DNA of 64,000 bases from JAEVLT01 sp044598425 (GCA_044598425.1 CP172536.1:496001-560000); one strand, 5' to 3'. Counted from the stretch's first letter, positions 46,335-56,197 are shown. Translations and numbers: made by a program. The notes: generated from the letters alone by a model not told the origin.

Positions 46335-47885
46335 ATGTATGTTGCAGGGCAAAAGGAAATGCGGCTGATGGACCAATATACGATAGAAAAGCTAGGACTG
46401 CCTGGTGTCGTCTTGATGGAAAATGCAGGTGTGAAAGTGGTGGAAGAAATACTCGTTTCAGCTCCGAGGGAAAATCCGCGCATCATTGTTTTGGCCGGCG
46501 GTGGAAACAATGGAGGGGACGGTTTTGTGATTGCCCGCAGACTGGCAGATTTAGGATTGAATTCTCTTTTATGTTTGCTCGTCAATCCTGAGCGAGTGAA
46601 AGGAGATGCCAAAGTTCACTTTGATGTATATCTCAACCGCGGCTTGCCGATCTTTCTTTTACAAAAAAACTCTTTAACTGCTTTACAGAAAGAATTAGAA
46701 AAAGCGGACATGATTATTGATGCAATTTTAGGCACAGGAGTAGCGGGACCTGTACGTGAGCCATTCAACGAAATCATTCCAATGGTAAATGAGTTTGCAT
46801 CAAAAAAACGAATCATCTCAGTTGACATTCCATCGGGCCTGAGCAGTGAAAGTGGAAAGGTAGAAGGTGGAGCGATTAAAGCGACTCAGACCATTACTTT
46901 TGTTTTTCCGAAGAAAGGATTTTTCTTAAATGATGGCCCAGAGTATGTCGGTGAATGGAAAGTAGTTGATATTTCAGTTCCACCTTCCATCGTTAAAGAG
47001 CTAAGTCTCAAAATGCCTCAGTTGATAACGGAATCGAAAGTGAAGGCTGCTGTTCCTGTTCGCCCGAACCATGGCCATAAAGGAACGTTTGGCCACGCTT
47101 TGATTATAGGGGGGGCCCGGCCATATGTTGGCGCACCGATTTTTGCGGCAAAGGCAGCGTTGAATTCCGGAGCCGGACTCGTTACTTTAGCGGTTCCTGA
47201 AAGTATCTATCCTTTGGCGGCTGCTCAAAATCCGGAATCGTTATTTATGCCATTGCCTGAAGAGAATGGGCATTTTTCCAAAAAAGCTATTGCTGAACTC
47301 GCTCCGAAACTGGATCAATTTGACAGCATTGCGATCGGTCCGGGGATGAGCCGGTTTACCGGCGGAGAGGAATGGATTCAAAATTTGATTGGCTCATTGA
47401 CGGATCAGTCGATTGTATTGGATGCGGATGCATTGTACTTAGTGCGAAACAATCTGGATATGATTCGCCAGTACAAGGGGGCAGTTATTTTTACACCTCA
47501 TCCGGGAGAAATGGCACGATTGGTTTCTAAAACGGTGAAAGAAGTCGAGGCAGAGCGGCTTGAAATTGCTCAAAGCTTTGCAGAAGAGTATCAGGTCTAT
47601 TTACTATTAAAAGGGCATCGCTCGATCATTGCTGCTCCTGATGGTGAGGTATACATCAACCCGTTCGGTCATGATGCCCTTGGAAAAGGAGGAAGCGGCG
47701 ATGTCTTAACAGGAGTTGTCACCTCTTTTCTCGCACAAAGTGCAAATCCTTTGGATGCGCTTGTTGCGGCTTGTTTTTTTCATGCAAGGGCGGGGGAAGA
47801 GCAGGCAAAAATAGTATCCAGGTATGGAGTGACACCTACTGATATTATTGAAGGAATAAGAGAGCAATTAGTGCGTATCCAGTAG
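46335..47885 (+). CDS. nnr: Bifunctional NAD(P)HX epimerase/dehydratase
   Basis: This enzyme of about 516 aa repairs hydrated NAD(P)H. The N-terminal epimerase half has VLMENAGVKVVEEIL and VLAGGGNNGGDGFVIARRL. The C-terminal ADP-dependent dehydratase half has NHGHKGTFGHALIIGGARPY, FTPHPGEMARL and GKGGSGDVLTGV with its catalytic Asp. ATG 46335 follows AAAGGAGGGGGG; the upstream ATG 46311 precedes that site. The fused layout is the common bacterial form. Confidence 0.95.
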   Translation: MYVAGQKEMRLMDQYTIEKLGLPGVVLMENAGVKVVEEILVSAPRENPRIIVLAGGGNNGGDGFVIARRLADLGLNSLLCLLVNPERVKGDAKVHFDVYLNRGLPIFLLQKNSLTALQKELEKADMIIDAILGTGVAGPVREPFNEIIPMVNEFASKKRIISVDIPSGLSSESGKVEGGAIKATQTITFVFPKKGFFLNDGPEYVGEWKVVDISVPPSIVKELSLKMPQLITESKVKAAVPVRPNHGHKGTFGHALIIGGARPYVGAPIFAAKAALNSGAGLVTLAVPESIYPLAAAQNPESLFMPLPEENGHFSKKAIAELAPKLDQFDSIAIGPGMSRFTGGEEWIQNLIGSLTDQSIVLDADALYLVRNNLDMIRQYKGAVIFTPHPGEMARLVSKTVKEVEAERLEIAQSFAEEYQVYLLLKGHRSIIAAPDGEVYINPFGHDALGKGGSGDVLTGVVTSFLAQSANPLDALVAACFFHARAGEEQAKIVSRYGVTPTDIIEGIREQLVRIQ

Positions 47886-47978
47886 GAAAAAATTTCATGT
47901 TTCTTTTGGGCCAAGTTCTGGTAGTTTCGAAAGACCTTATTTTTGGTAAAAATCAATAGCGTAGACGGAAACCCAAAC

Positions 47979-48012
47979 AAAAGGCTCCTCTCACGATGAG
48001 AGGAGTCTTTTG
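47979..48012. terminator. Bidirectional terminator (nnr / ABC operon)
   Basis: AAAAGGCTCCTCTCA pairs with TGAGAGGAGTCTTTT across CGA, between the convergent genes. Confidence 0.88.
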
Positions 48013-48028
48013 AACCGCACAGCAGCGA

Positions 48029-49327
48029 TTACTTTTTCAACTTAGCCCATGTTGCATCAAGCGCTTTTTCGGTTTCTTCTTTTGATTTTTGGCCGCCGAC
48101 GTATGCTTGAAGGGCTGCACCGAATTCTTGCCCGGCACCATCAGGATATTTCATGAACTGCCAAGAGTATGTTTTGCCTTCTTGCGAATACTTTTGAAGC
48201 TCCGCACCTAATGGTCCGATGTCTGCAGCAGTTGCAGTGATGGTTTTAAATGCTGGGATATACTTAAATTCTTTTGTCAATGCTGTTTTACCTTCTTCAG
48301 ATGAAACCATCCAATTTAAGAAATCTTTTGCTGCCTTTTTATCTGCTTCAGGTGCTTTGTTATAAACAACCCAGTTACTTGGTACGTCAACCATCATTTT
48401 ATCTGCTTGGGCTGGGTCGTCCGTCAGTGCCATTGGGATAAAACCAACATCCATGTTTGGAGTAAGCTTATCAAGCATTGGCTGGATCCAGTTACCTTGC
48501 TGAATCATGGCAGTCTCGCCTTTTGCAAATTGTGTAACCTCAGTATTGTAGTCAGTTGTTAATGGATTTTTGTTGCCGTATTTAATCGTTAAATCCAATA
48601 GCTTGAAGTAATCATCGAAATATTTATTGCCAGTGATTTTCGCAGTTCCATCGTTTAAGCCTTTGATAAATGTATTAGGGTCTTGCTGGTAGCCAAATGG
48701 TACATTCAGACCGTGGTTTGCTAATACCCACCATTCAGCGTATCCTACTGAGAATGGGGTAATACCAGCAGCTTTCAATTTTTTAGCAGCATCTTCTAAC
48801 TGCGTAAATGTTTTTGGCAATTCAGTGATGCCAGCTTTCTTAAACAATGCTTTATTGTATGCGAATCCATATCCTTCGAGATTAACCGGCATCCCATAAA
48901 CTTTTCCATCTAATGTCATTGGTGTCAACGCACTTGGAATCGCATCTTTAATCCAGGGCTGATCAGATAGATCTTCTAATTTGTCTTTCCATGTAATAAC
49001 ATCCTGATAGCCTTGGCTCGTAAAGATATCTGGTGCCTTGTTGGATGCGAATTTTGCTTTTAAAGCTGCTGCACCATCTGCACCGCCGCCAACTGTTTCA
49101 ATGTTGAACGTAACGTTTGGATGCTCTTTTGTGTACTTGTCTGTTAAAGCTTTTAACTGGTCAGCAATTTCTACCTTTCCTTGGAAGATGTCAACAACTA
49201 CTTTCCCGTCTTTACTGTCGGTGCTTTTGTTACCTGATGCATTGTTGCTTGAACAAGCTGAGACAAAAAGCAGTGATGCCGAAAGTACTCCTGCAACTAA
49301 AGAAGTTTTTTTGATATTGAAAGCCAT
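48029..49327 (-). CDS. Sugar-binding lipoprotein of an ABC importer
   Basis: This 432-aa lipoprotein has a signal ending in FVSAC and a Ser/Asn linker. A MalE/MsmE-type binding fold follows, with TKEHPNVTFNIETVGGGADG, NLEGYGFAYNKALFKKAGI and GETAMIQQGNW. GGAGGGAAA precedes the ATG. It is the third gene of a minus-strand operon behind two permeases; no ATPase is encoded nearby, so a shared MsmX-type ATPase is expected. The adjacent thuA remnant and alpha-glucosidase hint at an alpha-glucoside ligand. Confidence 0.9.
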   Translation of the reverse strand: MAFNIKKTSLVAGVLSASLLFVSACSSNNASGNKSTDSKDGKVVVDIFQGKVEIADQLKALTDKYTKEHPNVTFNIETVGGGADGAAALKAKFASNKAPDIFTSQGYQDVITWKDKLEDLSDQPWIKDAIPSALTPMTLDGKVYGMPVNLEGYGFAYNKALFKKAGITELPKTFTQLEDAAKKLKAAGITPFSVGYAEWWVLANHGLNVPFGYQQDPNTFIKGLNDGTAKITGNKYFDDYFKLLDLTIKYGNKNPLTTDYNTEVTQFAKGETAMIQQGNWIQPMLDKLTPNMDVGFIPMALTDDPAQADKMMVDVPSNWVVYNKAPEADKKAAKDFLNWMVSSEEGKTALTKEFKYIPAFKTITATAADIGPLGAELQKYSQEGKTYSWQFMKYPDGAGQEFGAALQAYVGGQKSKEETEKALDATWAKLKK

Positions 49328-49420
49328 AGTTTTCCCTCCTGATTGATATTTCTTTTTTTTATAATTGACCCCTGTTGGATGCAGTGCCGCAGCCGGCAGA
49401 GGGTGAACCCTTTTATAAAA

Positions 49421-50248
49421 TTACTTAATAGAACCGCTTGTAATCCCTTTAATGATATGTTTTTGCATAGCGAAGAAGAAAATTAACAGTGGAACAATTC
49501 CCATAACTAATGCTGCTAGTGCGAGATCCCATTGTTTTGTATACTGGCCAAAGAAGAAGAAGGTTGCTAATGGAATCGTTCTAAACTCTGGATTTTGCAG
49601 CGTAAGGGATGGCAATAGAAAATCGTTCCAAATCCATAAGCTGTTTAATATGACAATGGTAACTGTAATCGGTTTCAACAGTGGGAATACAATTCGGAAG
49701 AATACTCCAAATCTTGAACAGCCATCAATGATCGCCGCTTCTTCCAATTCTAAAGGAATCCCTTTGATAAAACCGTGGTATAAAAAGATCGTCATCCCTG
49801 AGCCAAAACCTAAATACATGATAACGAGGCCCCACATACTGTTTAAAAGTCCAAAGTTTCCAGCTGTTTTAATGAGCGGGATCATAATCGATTGAAACGG
49901 AATGATCATCGCTGCAACGAAAGTCATAAAAATAATATTACTGATTTTCTTTTTTGTTCTGACCAGCATGTATGCCGCCATGGAACAAAAGATGACCAAC
50001 ACTACATTGCTTGCGACTGTAATCATTAAGGAGTTTGTAAACACCTTCAGGTAGTCTAATTTTTCAAATGCACTGACATAGTTCTGAACCTGCAGCCCTT
50101 TTGGCAATGCTGACGTATTCGACAAAATATCCGCAAATGGTTTAAAGGAGTTTGAAAGAATATAATAGAATGGAATCAAAAAGAGCAGTCCAAGCAAGAC
50201 GGAAAAAAATTCACCAATAAAGGTTTTGCCTGTATACCTGTTTCCCAT
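49421..50248 (-). CDS. ABC sugar permease, MalG type
   Basis: This 275-aa protein has six membrane helices and the EAA loop PLELEEAAIIDGCSRFGVFF. It directly follows the upstream permease gene (stop and start share one base at 50248) and comes about 93 bases before the binding-protein gene. Confidence 0.92.
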   Translation of the reverse strand: MGNRYTGKTFIGEFFSVLLGLLFLIPFYYILSNSFKPFADILSNTSALPKGLQVQNYVSAFEKLDYLKVFTNSLMITVASNVVLVIFCSMAAYMLVRTKKKISNIIFMTFVAAMIIPFQSIMIPLIKTAGNFGLLNSMWGLVIMYLGFGSGMTIFLYHGFIKGIPLELEEAAIIDGCSRFGVFFRIVFPLLKPITVTIVILNSLWIWNDFLLPSLTLQNPEFRTIPLATFFFFGQYTKQWDLALAALVMGIVPLLIFFFAMQKHIIKGITSGSIK

Positions 50249-51216
50249 TATGATTCAACCTCCCTTTTCTTCGAAATCGTGACTTGAAGTATTGTAATGG
50301 CTGCTACAACAATGAAGAAGATTAATGCTTTTGCTTCACCAAGACCGTAGCGATTATTGACAAATGCTTCAGTATAAATATTAAGCGCTAACATTTCGGT
50401 TGATTTAAATGGTCCGCCATTGGTGAGCGACAAGTTCGCATCAAAGATTTTAAAAGAAGATGCTGTTGTTAAAAATAAACTAATGGTAATGGCTGGCGCG
50501 ACTAGAGGCATTGTGATATGGCGCAGAATTTGCCATCTGTTGGCACCGTCGATTTTTGCAGCTTCAATTAATTCCTGCGGCACATTTTGTAATGCTGCGA
50601 CATAGATGATCATGATATAGCCTGCACCTTGCCATACACTGACAATTACGATTCCCCAGAAAGCCGTTTTGGCATCGCCTAACCAAGCTAAGTTAAAAAG
50701 CGGAATGCCTGTTAATTGACCAATGGAAGCAAATCCTTTTACGAAGATGAACTGCCAAATAAAACCGAGTAAAAGACCGCCGACCATGTTTGGCATAAAG
50801 AAAACGGTACGTAAAATATTTCGGGTTCTCAGTTTCTGCGTTACAAGTAAAGCTAATGCGAAACCGATTACATTTGTTAAAATGATGGAGACAACTGTAT
50901 ATTTTGTTGTCAGAATAAAAGAACTTTGAAATTGCTTATCCTGAGTAAATAGATATTTAAAGTTATCCAATCCGACCCATTTAATGGAACCCGTTACACC
51001 ATTCCAATCCGTAAAGGAATAATAAATACCAGTGAAGAAAGGGACCAAAACAATAAGAAGAAAGGCTAGAAATACAGGTCCGACAAATATGGCAAAATAA
51101 CCTGCATCCTTTAGTTTCTTTCTGCTTAAGGCAGCAGCTGGCTTCGCAGCCTTCATTTCAATCGGACTAGTTAAGGCTGTGCCTTTTACGTTTTCTAACT
51201 TGCTCTCGCTATTCAT
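50248..51216 (-). CDS. ABC sugar permease, MalF type
   Basis: This 322-aa protein is the first gene of the minus-strand importer operon. It has a charged N-terminal ~35 residues, six membrane helices and the EAA loop QELIEAAKIDGANRWQILRH. AGGAGGTGC precedes the ATG. The shared promoter element at 51261-51304 lies directly upstream. Confidence 0.92.
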   Translation of the reverse strand: MNSESKLENVKGTALTSPIEMKAAKPAAALSRKKLKDAGYFAIFVGPVFLAFLLIVLVPFFTGIYYSFTDWNGVTGSIKWVGLDNFKYLFTQDKQFQSSFILTTKYTVVSIILTNVIGFALALLVTQKLRTRNILRTVFFMPNMVGGLLLGFIWQFIFVKGFASIGQLTGIPLFNLAWLGDAKTAFWGIVIVSVWQGAGYIMIIYVAALQNVPQELIEAAKIDGANRWQILRHITMPLVAPAITISLFLTTASSFKIFDANLSLTNGGPFKSTEMLALNIYTEAFVNNRYGLGEAKALIFFIVVAAITILQVTISKKREVES

Positions 51217-51260
51217 TTACTGCACCTCCTATACCTTCATTTTAGTGATTCATGAAATTT

Positions 51261-51304
51261 ATGAAACTGCTTACATTGACCAATAGGGTGGAAAATATTG
51301 AACT
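51261..51304 (-). promoter_or_regulatory. Shared ~45-bp promoter element, copy A (importer operon)
   Basis: On the minus strand this reads AGTTCAATATTTTCCACCCT, then a short variable patch, then GTCAATGTAAGC-x-GTTTCAT. Copy B at 54897-54941 has the same sequence and the same orientation towards its downstream genes. TAAAAT further on (51243-51248 region) is the likely -10. YesN-type binding is the leading explanation. Confidence 0.85.
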
Positions 51305-51441
51305 GTATATACTAGCAAAATGATCACAAGGGGCTGCCCAGTAGAGTGAAAAGGCCAGTAAACCTATGCTACAATAGAGAAAATCTGTTAGTTGTATAGG
51401 GGAGGAAGGTTAGTTAGAAACTTAAAAACTAGCCAAATGAC

Positions 51442-53259
51442 ATGAAGTGGGGTATCCGAAAAAAATTAATGGTCTTTTTAATGCTTGTAACAATTCTTCC
51501 TTTTGGCACATCCATCGCCTTGTCTTATTACCAAACGACAAAATCACTGAATGATCGTTTTGTTTCTACTAATCATGATTTAATTCAAAAAGGGGAGGCA
51601 GAACTGAGTGTCTATTTGGAAGATGTCGCTCAAATGTCCACTGTTCTCTATCGCTATACTCCATTTATGAATGTGATGCGGGATGGAATTTCGCAGGATA
51701 TAAGCACCAATCAAGAAGAAGTTCGCCGCGCTTTAGCTTATTTATTTAACTCGCGTCCTGAAATTGAGCAAATGCATCTCTATATTGATAAGGGGAAAGA
51801 TTCTTACACGAATTATCATTCGAGAATCAGCGGCAGAGGGAAGTATGAGAATATTTATTCGCACCCTTACTATGATCAATTAAGACAGTCTGATAAGTTT
51901 TCGATTATTGAACCGCCGCATATAATCTATAGTTATAATCAAATGTCTGTCATTCCTGAATCCCAAAAGAAATTTGTTTTAAGTTTTCATACAATTCTTA
52001 GGGATGTGCCAGCCAATAACTTGTTAGGTTTTCTATCGATCGATATCAATCTCTCAAAAATTAGAGCGATTACGGAAAGATTATATACGAAAAACGTAGA
52101 AGACTTATATGTTATCGATCAAAAAGGAGTTGTGATTTACGCTTCGGATGAGAAAGAAATTGGTAAAACAAATAAGGAAAAATGGTTCCAAAAGGTGAAA
52201 GCTGCGGCTAAGGACGGAAAAAGCTTATCATGGAACGATCCGCAATTTTCTGGTGTCATCGTTTATGAAAATTTTTCTGATCCTTATAAGGGCTGGTATA
52301 TCGTGAAAAGAATTCCTTATGATGTTCTTTACCAAAGTGCCCGAGAAACTGCCCTAATGAACATTTTTATCGGAATCATTACAATGGTTATCGTGTTAGT
52401 GGCGACCATGATCGTTTCATTTAAATTGACAGCGCCAATCAAAATCCTAATCGCTAATATGAAGAAAGTGGAAAAAGGCAAGTTTGAGGCTGATTTTGAT
52501 TCTTTAGGGAATGATGAAATTGGCATGCTCGGTAGTCATTTTAAATTAATGATTGCAAAAATTAATGAACTGATTTTAAGAGAATATAAGCTGGATATTG
52601 AAAATAAAGCATCCCAATTAAGGGTGTTACGTTCGCAAATTAATCCGCATTTTTTGTATAACGCATTTCAATCAATTGGGACTCTTGCGCTTAAGTCAAA
52701 TGCGGTTCAAGTATATTCATTGCTCACGAAATTATCGACAATGATGCGATATAGTATGAATATGAAGGAAGACGTCGTACCGTTTTCGGCTGAGCTCCAG
52801 CATGTGAAATCTTATTTATTATTGCAGAAACAGCGATTTGACGAGCAATTTGAGTTTGATGTGAATGTGCAAAAAGAAGTAGAAGAAATTTTTGTGCCGA
52901 AAATGATTTTGCAGCCAATTGTAGAAAATGGCTTTAAGCACGGATTTGACCAGCAGGTTGAACCGGCTTTGATTCAAATTAAAGCTTTTTTAAAGGGCGA
53001 AAATGTCGTGATAACAGTAGCAGACAATGGGAAAGGGTTAAGTGAAGAACAGCTTGGGAATGTAAGGGAACATTTGCTTCACGGTACACCGGAAGCAGAA
53101 GGTAATAGAGAGGCAATCGGTTTAAAAAACATTTACGATCGCTTGCAGATTTATTATAGCAATCAGGCAGAATTAGTTGTGGACAGCAGGGAAGAAGTTG
53201 GGTTTATGGTAACCATCGAGATTCCAAAGGAAATGCCAAAAGAGGTGGAACCAGAATGA
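51442..53259 (+). CDS. YesM-type sensor histidine kinase
   Basis: This 605-aa membrane kinase has an N-terminal helix, an extracytoplasmic dCache-like sensor (~35-300), a second helix (NIFIGIITMVIVLVATMIV), a HAMP domain, a His_kinase domain with LRVLRSQINPHFLYNAFQSI and an ATPase domain (ENGFKHGF, DNGKGL). The phospho-His is in the NPHFLYN box. An upstream in-frame stop forces ATG 51442 or later; the nearest good ribosome site (GGGGAGGAAGG) is ~35 bases away. It overlaps the regulator gene by 4 bases and sits divergent from the ABC operon. Confidence 0.93.
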   Translation: MKWGIRKKLMVFLMLVTILPFGTSIALSYYQTTKSLNDRFVSTNHDLIQKGEAELSVYLEDVAQMSTVLYRYTPFMNVMRDGISQDISTNQEEVRRALAYLFNSRPEIEQMHLYIDKGKDSYTNYHSRISGRGKYENIYSHPYYDQLRQSDKFSIIEPPHIIYSYNQMSVIPESQKKFVLSFHTILRDVPANNLLGFLSIDINLSKIRAITERLYTKNVEDLYVIDQKGVVIYASDEKEIGKTNKEKWFQKVKAAAKDGKSLSWNDPQFSGVIVYENFSDPYKGWYIVKRIPYDVLYQSARETALMNIFIGIITMVIVLVATMIVSFKLTAPIKILIANMKKVEKGKFEADFDSLGNDEIGMLGSHFKLMIAKINELILREYKLDIENKASQLRVLRSQINPHFLYNAFQSIGTLALKSNAVQVYSLLTKLSTMMRYSMNMKEDVVPFSAELQHVKSYLLLQKQRFDEQFEFDVNVQKEVEEIFVPKMILQPIVENGFKHGFDQQVEPALIQIKAFLKGENVVITVADNGKGLSEEQLGNVREHLLHGTPEAEGNREAIGLKNIYDRLQIYYSNQAELVVDSREEVGFMVTIEIPKEMPKEVEPE

Positions 53260-54848
53260 GAGTTTTACTTGTCGATGACGAAAAACATGTGCGCGAGGGA
53301 ATGAAACTGCTGGGGGCTTGGGATCAGAATGGGATTACAGAAATTCTTGAAGCTGGTAATGGCGAAGAGGCTGTTCGTCTAATTGAGGCATATCGACCGG
53401 AAATTATTTTTACAGATATGAAGATGCCAAGAATGGATGGAACCCGATTGTTAGAATGGATTAAAGAAAACCAGCCTACAAGCAAAACGATCGTTGTAAC
53501 GGGGTATGATGATTATCATTATATGCGCAAAGCCATCCACTTTGGCAGTTTCGACTATCTATTGAAACCGATCGATCCGGAAATATTGAATCATACTCTC
53601 GAGAATGTCGTTAAGGAATGGAAGAAAGAAGAAAGAGTGCGGCAGACGAATAAGAGCAGCCACCAATTAATGAATGAAATGAAGCCTGTATACCGGGACC
53701 GAAAGCTAACCCAGCTGATGAACAGTCACATTGCCAAGGAAGAATTATACGAAATATTTGGGTTCCATCTGTCAGGAAAGTATACAGTAGCGCTTGTCAG
53801 TGTGAATGGAAAGACAATCGAAGCCTTTAACGGTGATCGGGATTTAACTTATTTCACGGTTTTAAATGTAATCAATGAGATTGTAATGGAAAATGAATGC
53901 GGAATCGGTTTCCGTTATTTATCCAACAAAGGCGAAATCGTCATCATATTCTGGAATCAATTCGAACAACTAACCGAGCTTCTCGTGAAAATCTATCAGA
54001 CGATTAAAAAAGCGATGGCTGTCTCTTGTCCGATTGCACTGGGAAAACCCGTTCAATCGAGTGCTAAATTACAGGAATCTTATCTTCATGCGAAGCAGTT
54101 ACTATTTAACCGGAATGTACTGGAAGAAACAGAGGTAAAAGTATATGATCAGAAAATAATTCCGGTTCAGCCGGTAAAGAGTTTGATGGCTTATTCCTCC
54201 AACATTGAGTTTGCAGTACAAGCAGGAGAGTTAAAAGTTTTTGATGAATTGGTTCAACAAATTGCAGGTGATTACACAGAAAACCAGTATCTACCTTATG
54301 AGCAGCTCCTCCGTTTTGAAAATGAATATTTAATTATTAGTAACAGATGGTATAAAAATTATCAGATTCCTGTAAAAATAGCTGATCATTACGAAAAAAG
54401 GGTGGATTTATTTTTTGACCATAATGGTACCTTTCAATTGGAAGAATTTAAAAAGAAAAAATTGCGGGAGATTGCCGTCTTTTTGGAAAAAGTGAAAAGA
54501 ACAACCGTTCAAAAAAATAACAATGTCATTTACGAGATTGAAAAATATTTGCAGGCAAATTATGACCGTGATGTTAAATTGCAAGAAATCTCCGACCACT
54601 TTTATATCAGCAGAGAATACATCTCCCGAAAATTCAAGCAGGAATTTAATGTAAATATATCAGATTATCTTGTTAACATTCGCATGGAAAAGGCAAAATC
54701 ACTGTTAAAAAACAGCCAGTTGAAAATTTATGAGATTGCCGTTATGATTGGCTACCAAGATGATAAATATTTTCGCAAAGTGTTTAAGAAAGTTGTCGGA
54801 ATCACACCAAATGTATACAGGGACAAACATTCTTTCATTGGGCAGTGA
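53256..54848 (+). CDS. YesN-type AraC response regulator
   Basis: This 530-aa regulator has a receiver domain (VLLVDDEKHVREG, phospho-Asp in IIFTDMKMPRMDG, Lys in YLLKPIDPE), a long middle domain and a C-terminal AraC helix-turn-helix pair (LQEISDHFYISREYISRKFK and IYEIAVMIGYQDDKYFRKVF). Its ATG overlaps the kinase stop. It most probably binds the element found upstream of both the importer operon and the thuA-oxidoreductase genes. Confidence 0.95.
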   Translation: MRVLLVDDEKHVREGMKLLGAWDQNGITEILEAGNGEEAVRLIEAYRPEIIFTDMKMPRMDGTRLLEWIKENQPTSKTIVVTGYDDYHYMRKAIHFGSFDYLLKPIDPEILNHTLENVVKEWKKEERVRQTNKSSHQLMNEMKPVYRDRKLTQLMNSHIAKEELYEIFGFHLSGKYTVALVSVNGKTIEAFNGDRDLTYFTVLNVINEIVMENECGIGFRYLSNKGEIVIIFWNQFEQLTELLVKIYQTIKKAMAVSCPIALGKPVQSSAKLQESYLHAKQLLFNRNVLEETEVKVYDQKIIPVQPVKSLMAYSSNIEFAVQAGELKVFDELVQQIAGDYTENQYLPYEQLLRFENEYLIISNRWYKNYQIPVKIADHYEKRVDLFFDHNGTFQLEEFKKKKLREIAVFLEKVKRTTVQKNNNVIYEIEKYLQANYDRDVKLQEISDHFYISREYISRKFKQEFNVNISDYLVNIRMEKAKSLLKNSQLKIYEIAVMIGYQDDKYFRKVFKKVVGITPNVYRDKHSFIGQ

Positions 54849-54896
54849 CAGGAAAAACAGGTCGCTGCTTTTTGTTTTTTAAAAGCTTCACCTTGG

Positions 54897-54941
54897 AGTT
54901 CAATATTTTCCACCCTAAAGTGTCAATGTAAGCCGTTTCAT
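54897..54941 (+). promoter_or_regulatory. Shared ~45-bp promoter element, copy B (thuA' operon)
   Basis: AGTTCAATATTTTCCACCCT, then AAAGT, then GTCAATGTAAGCCGTTTCAT: nearly identical to copy A at 51261-51304. The downstream CTAAAAT (54957-54963) fits a -10 at the same relative distance, and the start codon of the thuA remnant follows at 55000. Confidence 0.88.
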
Positions 54942-54999
54942 TAATTTTTCCATTCTCTAAAATATAAGGTAGTGTGACAATAAAAGGAGTGGTTGAACA

Positions 55000-55149
55000 A
55001 TGTTGAGAGTAACTATATGGAATGAAAACCGTCATGAACAAAAAAATTCCCTGGTTCGTGATCTTTATCCAAATGGGATCCATGGAACCATTGCTGAATT
55101 TTTAAAAAGCGTCCGGTTTACGGCAATTCTAAGGCTCTCGAACAATTAA
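55000..55149 (+). pseudogene. thuA N-terminal remnant (49 codons)
   Basis: AAAGGAGTGG precedes ATG 55000. The frame reads MLRVTIWNENRHEQKNSLVR, DLYPNGIHGTIAEFLKS, then unrelated RFTAILRLSNN and a stop. The first ~40 residues match ThuA-type glutamine-amidotransferase-like proteins (usually ~240 aa). The rest has been deleted, yet promoter and ribosome site survive, so it now acts as a leader peptide before the oxidoreductase gene. Confidence 0.82.
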
Positions 55150-55165
55150 AAGGGGGAAAAGAATA

Positions 55166-56197
55166 ATGGGAAAATTAAAAATTGGCGTGATCGGCTGCGG
55201 GAGCATTGCCCAGCACCGTCACTTACCTGAATACAAGGCAAATCCCAACGTGGAAATCGTCGCCGTTTGTGATATCAATGAAGCAAGGGCAAAAGAAATA
55301 GCAGAACAATATGGCGCAGCTGCTTATACAAGTTATGAACAGCTAGTAAAGGATAGCGGGGTGGATGCGGTCAGCGTTTGTACACCGAACTACCTTCATG
55401 CACCGATCTCAATTTGTGCGCTGCAAGCCGGGAAACATGTATTATGTGAAAAGCCAATGGCTACTTCAAGTGAAGAAGCAGAGGCGATGATTCAAGCCGC
55501 GAAAGAAAACGGCAAGAAGCTAATGATTGGTCATAATCAGCGGTTCGTGCCGTCCCATCAAAAAGCAAGACAGTTGATTCAAAGCGGGGAAATCGGTAAA
55601 ATTTACAGTTTTCGTACTGCATTTGGACACGGCGGTCCTGAAAACTGGAGCGTGGAAGGAATAGAAGGCTGGTTTTTTCAAAAAGAAAAGGCTTTTGTTG
55701 GTGCAATGGGTGATTTAGGTGTCCATAAGGCGGATTTATTGCGTTATGTGCTTGGGGAGGAAATAACAGAAGTAGGATCCTTTGTTGAAACAAGTGCAAA
55801 GGATTTTGCAACAGTGGATGATAGTGCCGTTTGTGTGTTAAAAACAGAAAGCGGTATTATCGGCACTTTGGCCGCAAGTTGGGCTTATGTGAGCAAGGAA
55901 GACAACTCAACGATTATTTATGGAGAAAAGGCCATTCTTCGCTTAGAGGATGATCCAATTCATTCTTTAGTTGTTCAATATGCGAATGGAGAAGTTGTCA
56001 ACTATCAGCTCGGTAAAATTCAATCAAATGATGAAGGCGGTCAAAACAACTCCCATGTGATTGAGCAGTTTGTAAACTGTATTTTGCATGACCAAGCTTC
56101 ACCCGTTCCTGGAGAAGAAGGGAAGAAGTCTTTAGCCGTTATTTTGGCAGCGCTTCAATCTAATGAAACAAAACAAATTGTGAAAGTAATATCGTAA
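55166..56197 (+). CDS. Gfo/Idh/MocA oxidoreductase (ThuB-like)
   Basis: This 343-aa NAD(P)-dependent sugar dehydrogenase has a Rossmann start KIGVIGCGSIAQHRHLPEY, the family's EKPMATSSEEAEAM with its Lys, and a C-terminal GFO_IDH_MocA_C domain (GAMGDLGVHKADLLRYVLG). GGGGGAAAAG precedes the ATG. Following a thuA remnant and lying near the alpha-glucosidase, it may oxidise a disaccharide such as trehalose to its keto form, as ThuB does. Confidence 0.92.
   Translation: MGKLKIGVIGCGSIAQHRHLPEYKANPNVEIVAVCDINEARAKEIAEQYGAAAYTSYEQLVKDSGVDAVSVCTPNYLHAPISICALQAGKHVLCEKPMATSSEEAEAMIQAAKENGKKLMIGHNQRFVPSHQKARQLIQSGEIGKIYSFRTAFGHGGPENWSVEGIEGWFFQKEKAFVGAMGDLGVHKADLLRYVLGEEITEVGSFVETSAKDFATVDDSAVCVLKTESGIIGTLAASWAYVSKEDNSTIIYGEKAILRLEDDPIHSLVVQYANGEVVNYQLGKIQSNDEGGQNNSHVIEQFVNCILHDQASPVPGEEGKKSLAVILAALQSNETKQIVKVIS

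Noticed and set aside
51261..51276. ATGAAACTGCTTACAT considered as a CcpA cre site
   Set aside because: It mismatches the cre consensus at the central RCG positions and is better explained as part of the shared element also found at 54897-54941.
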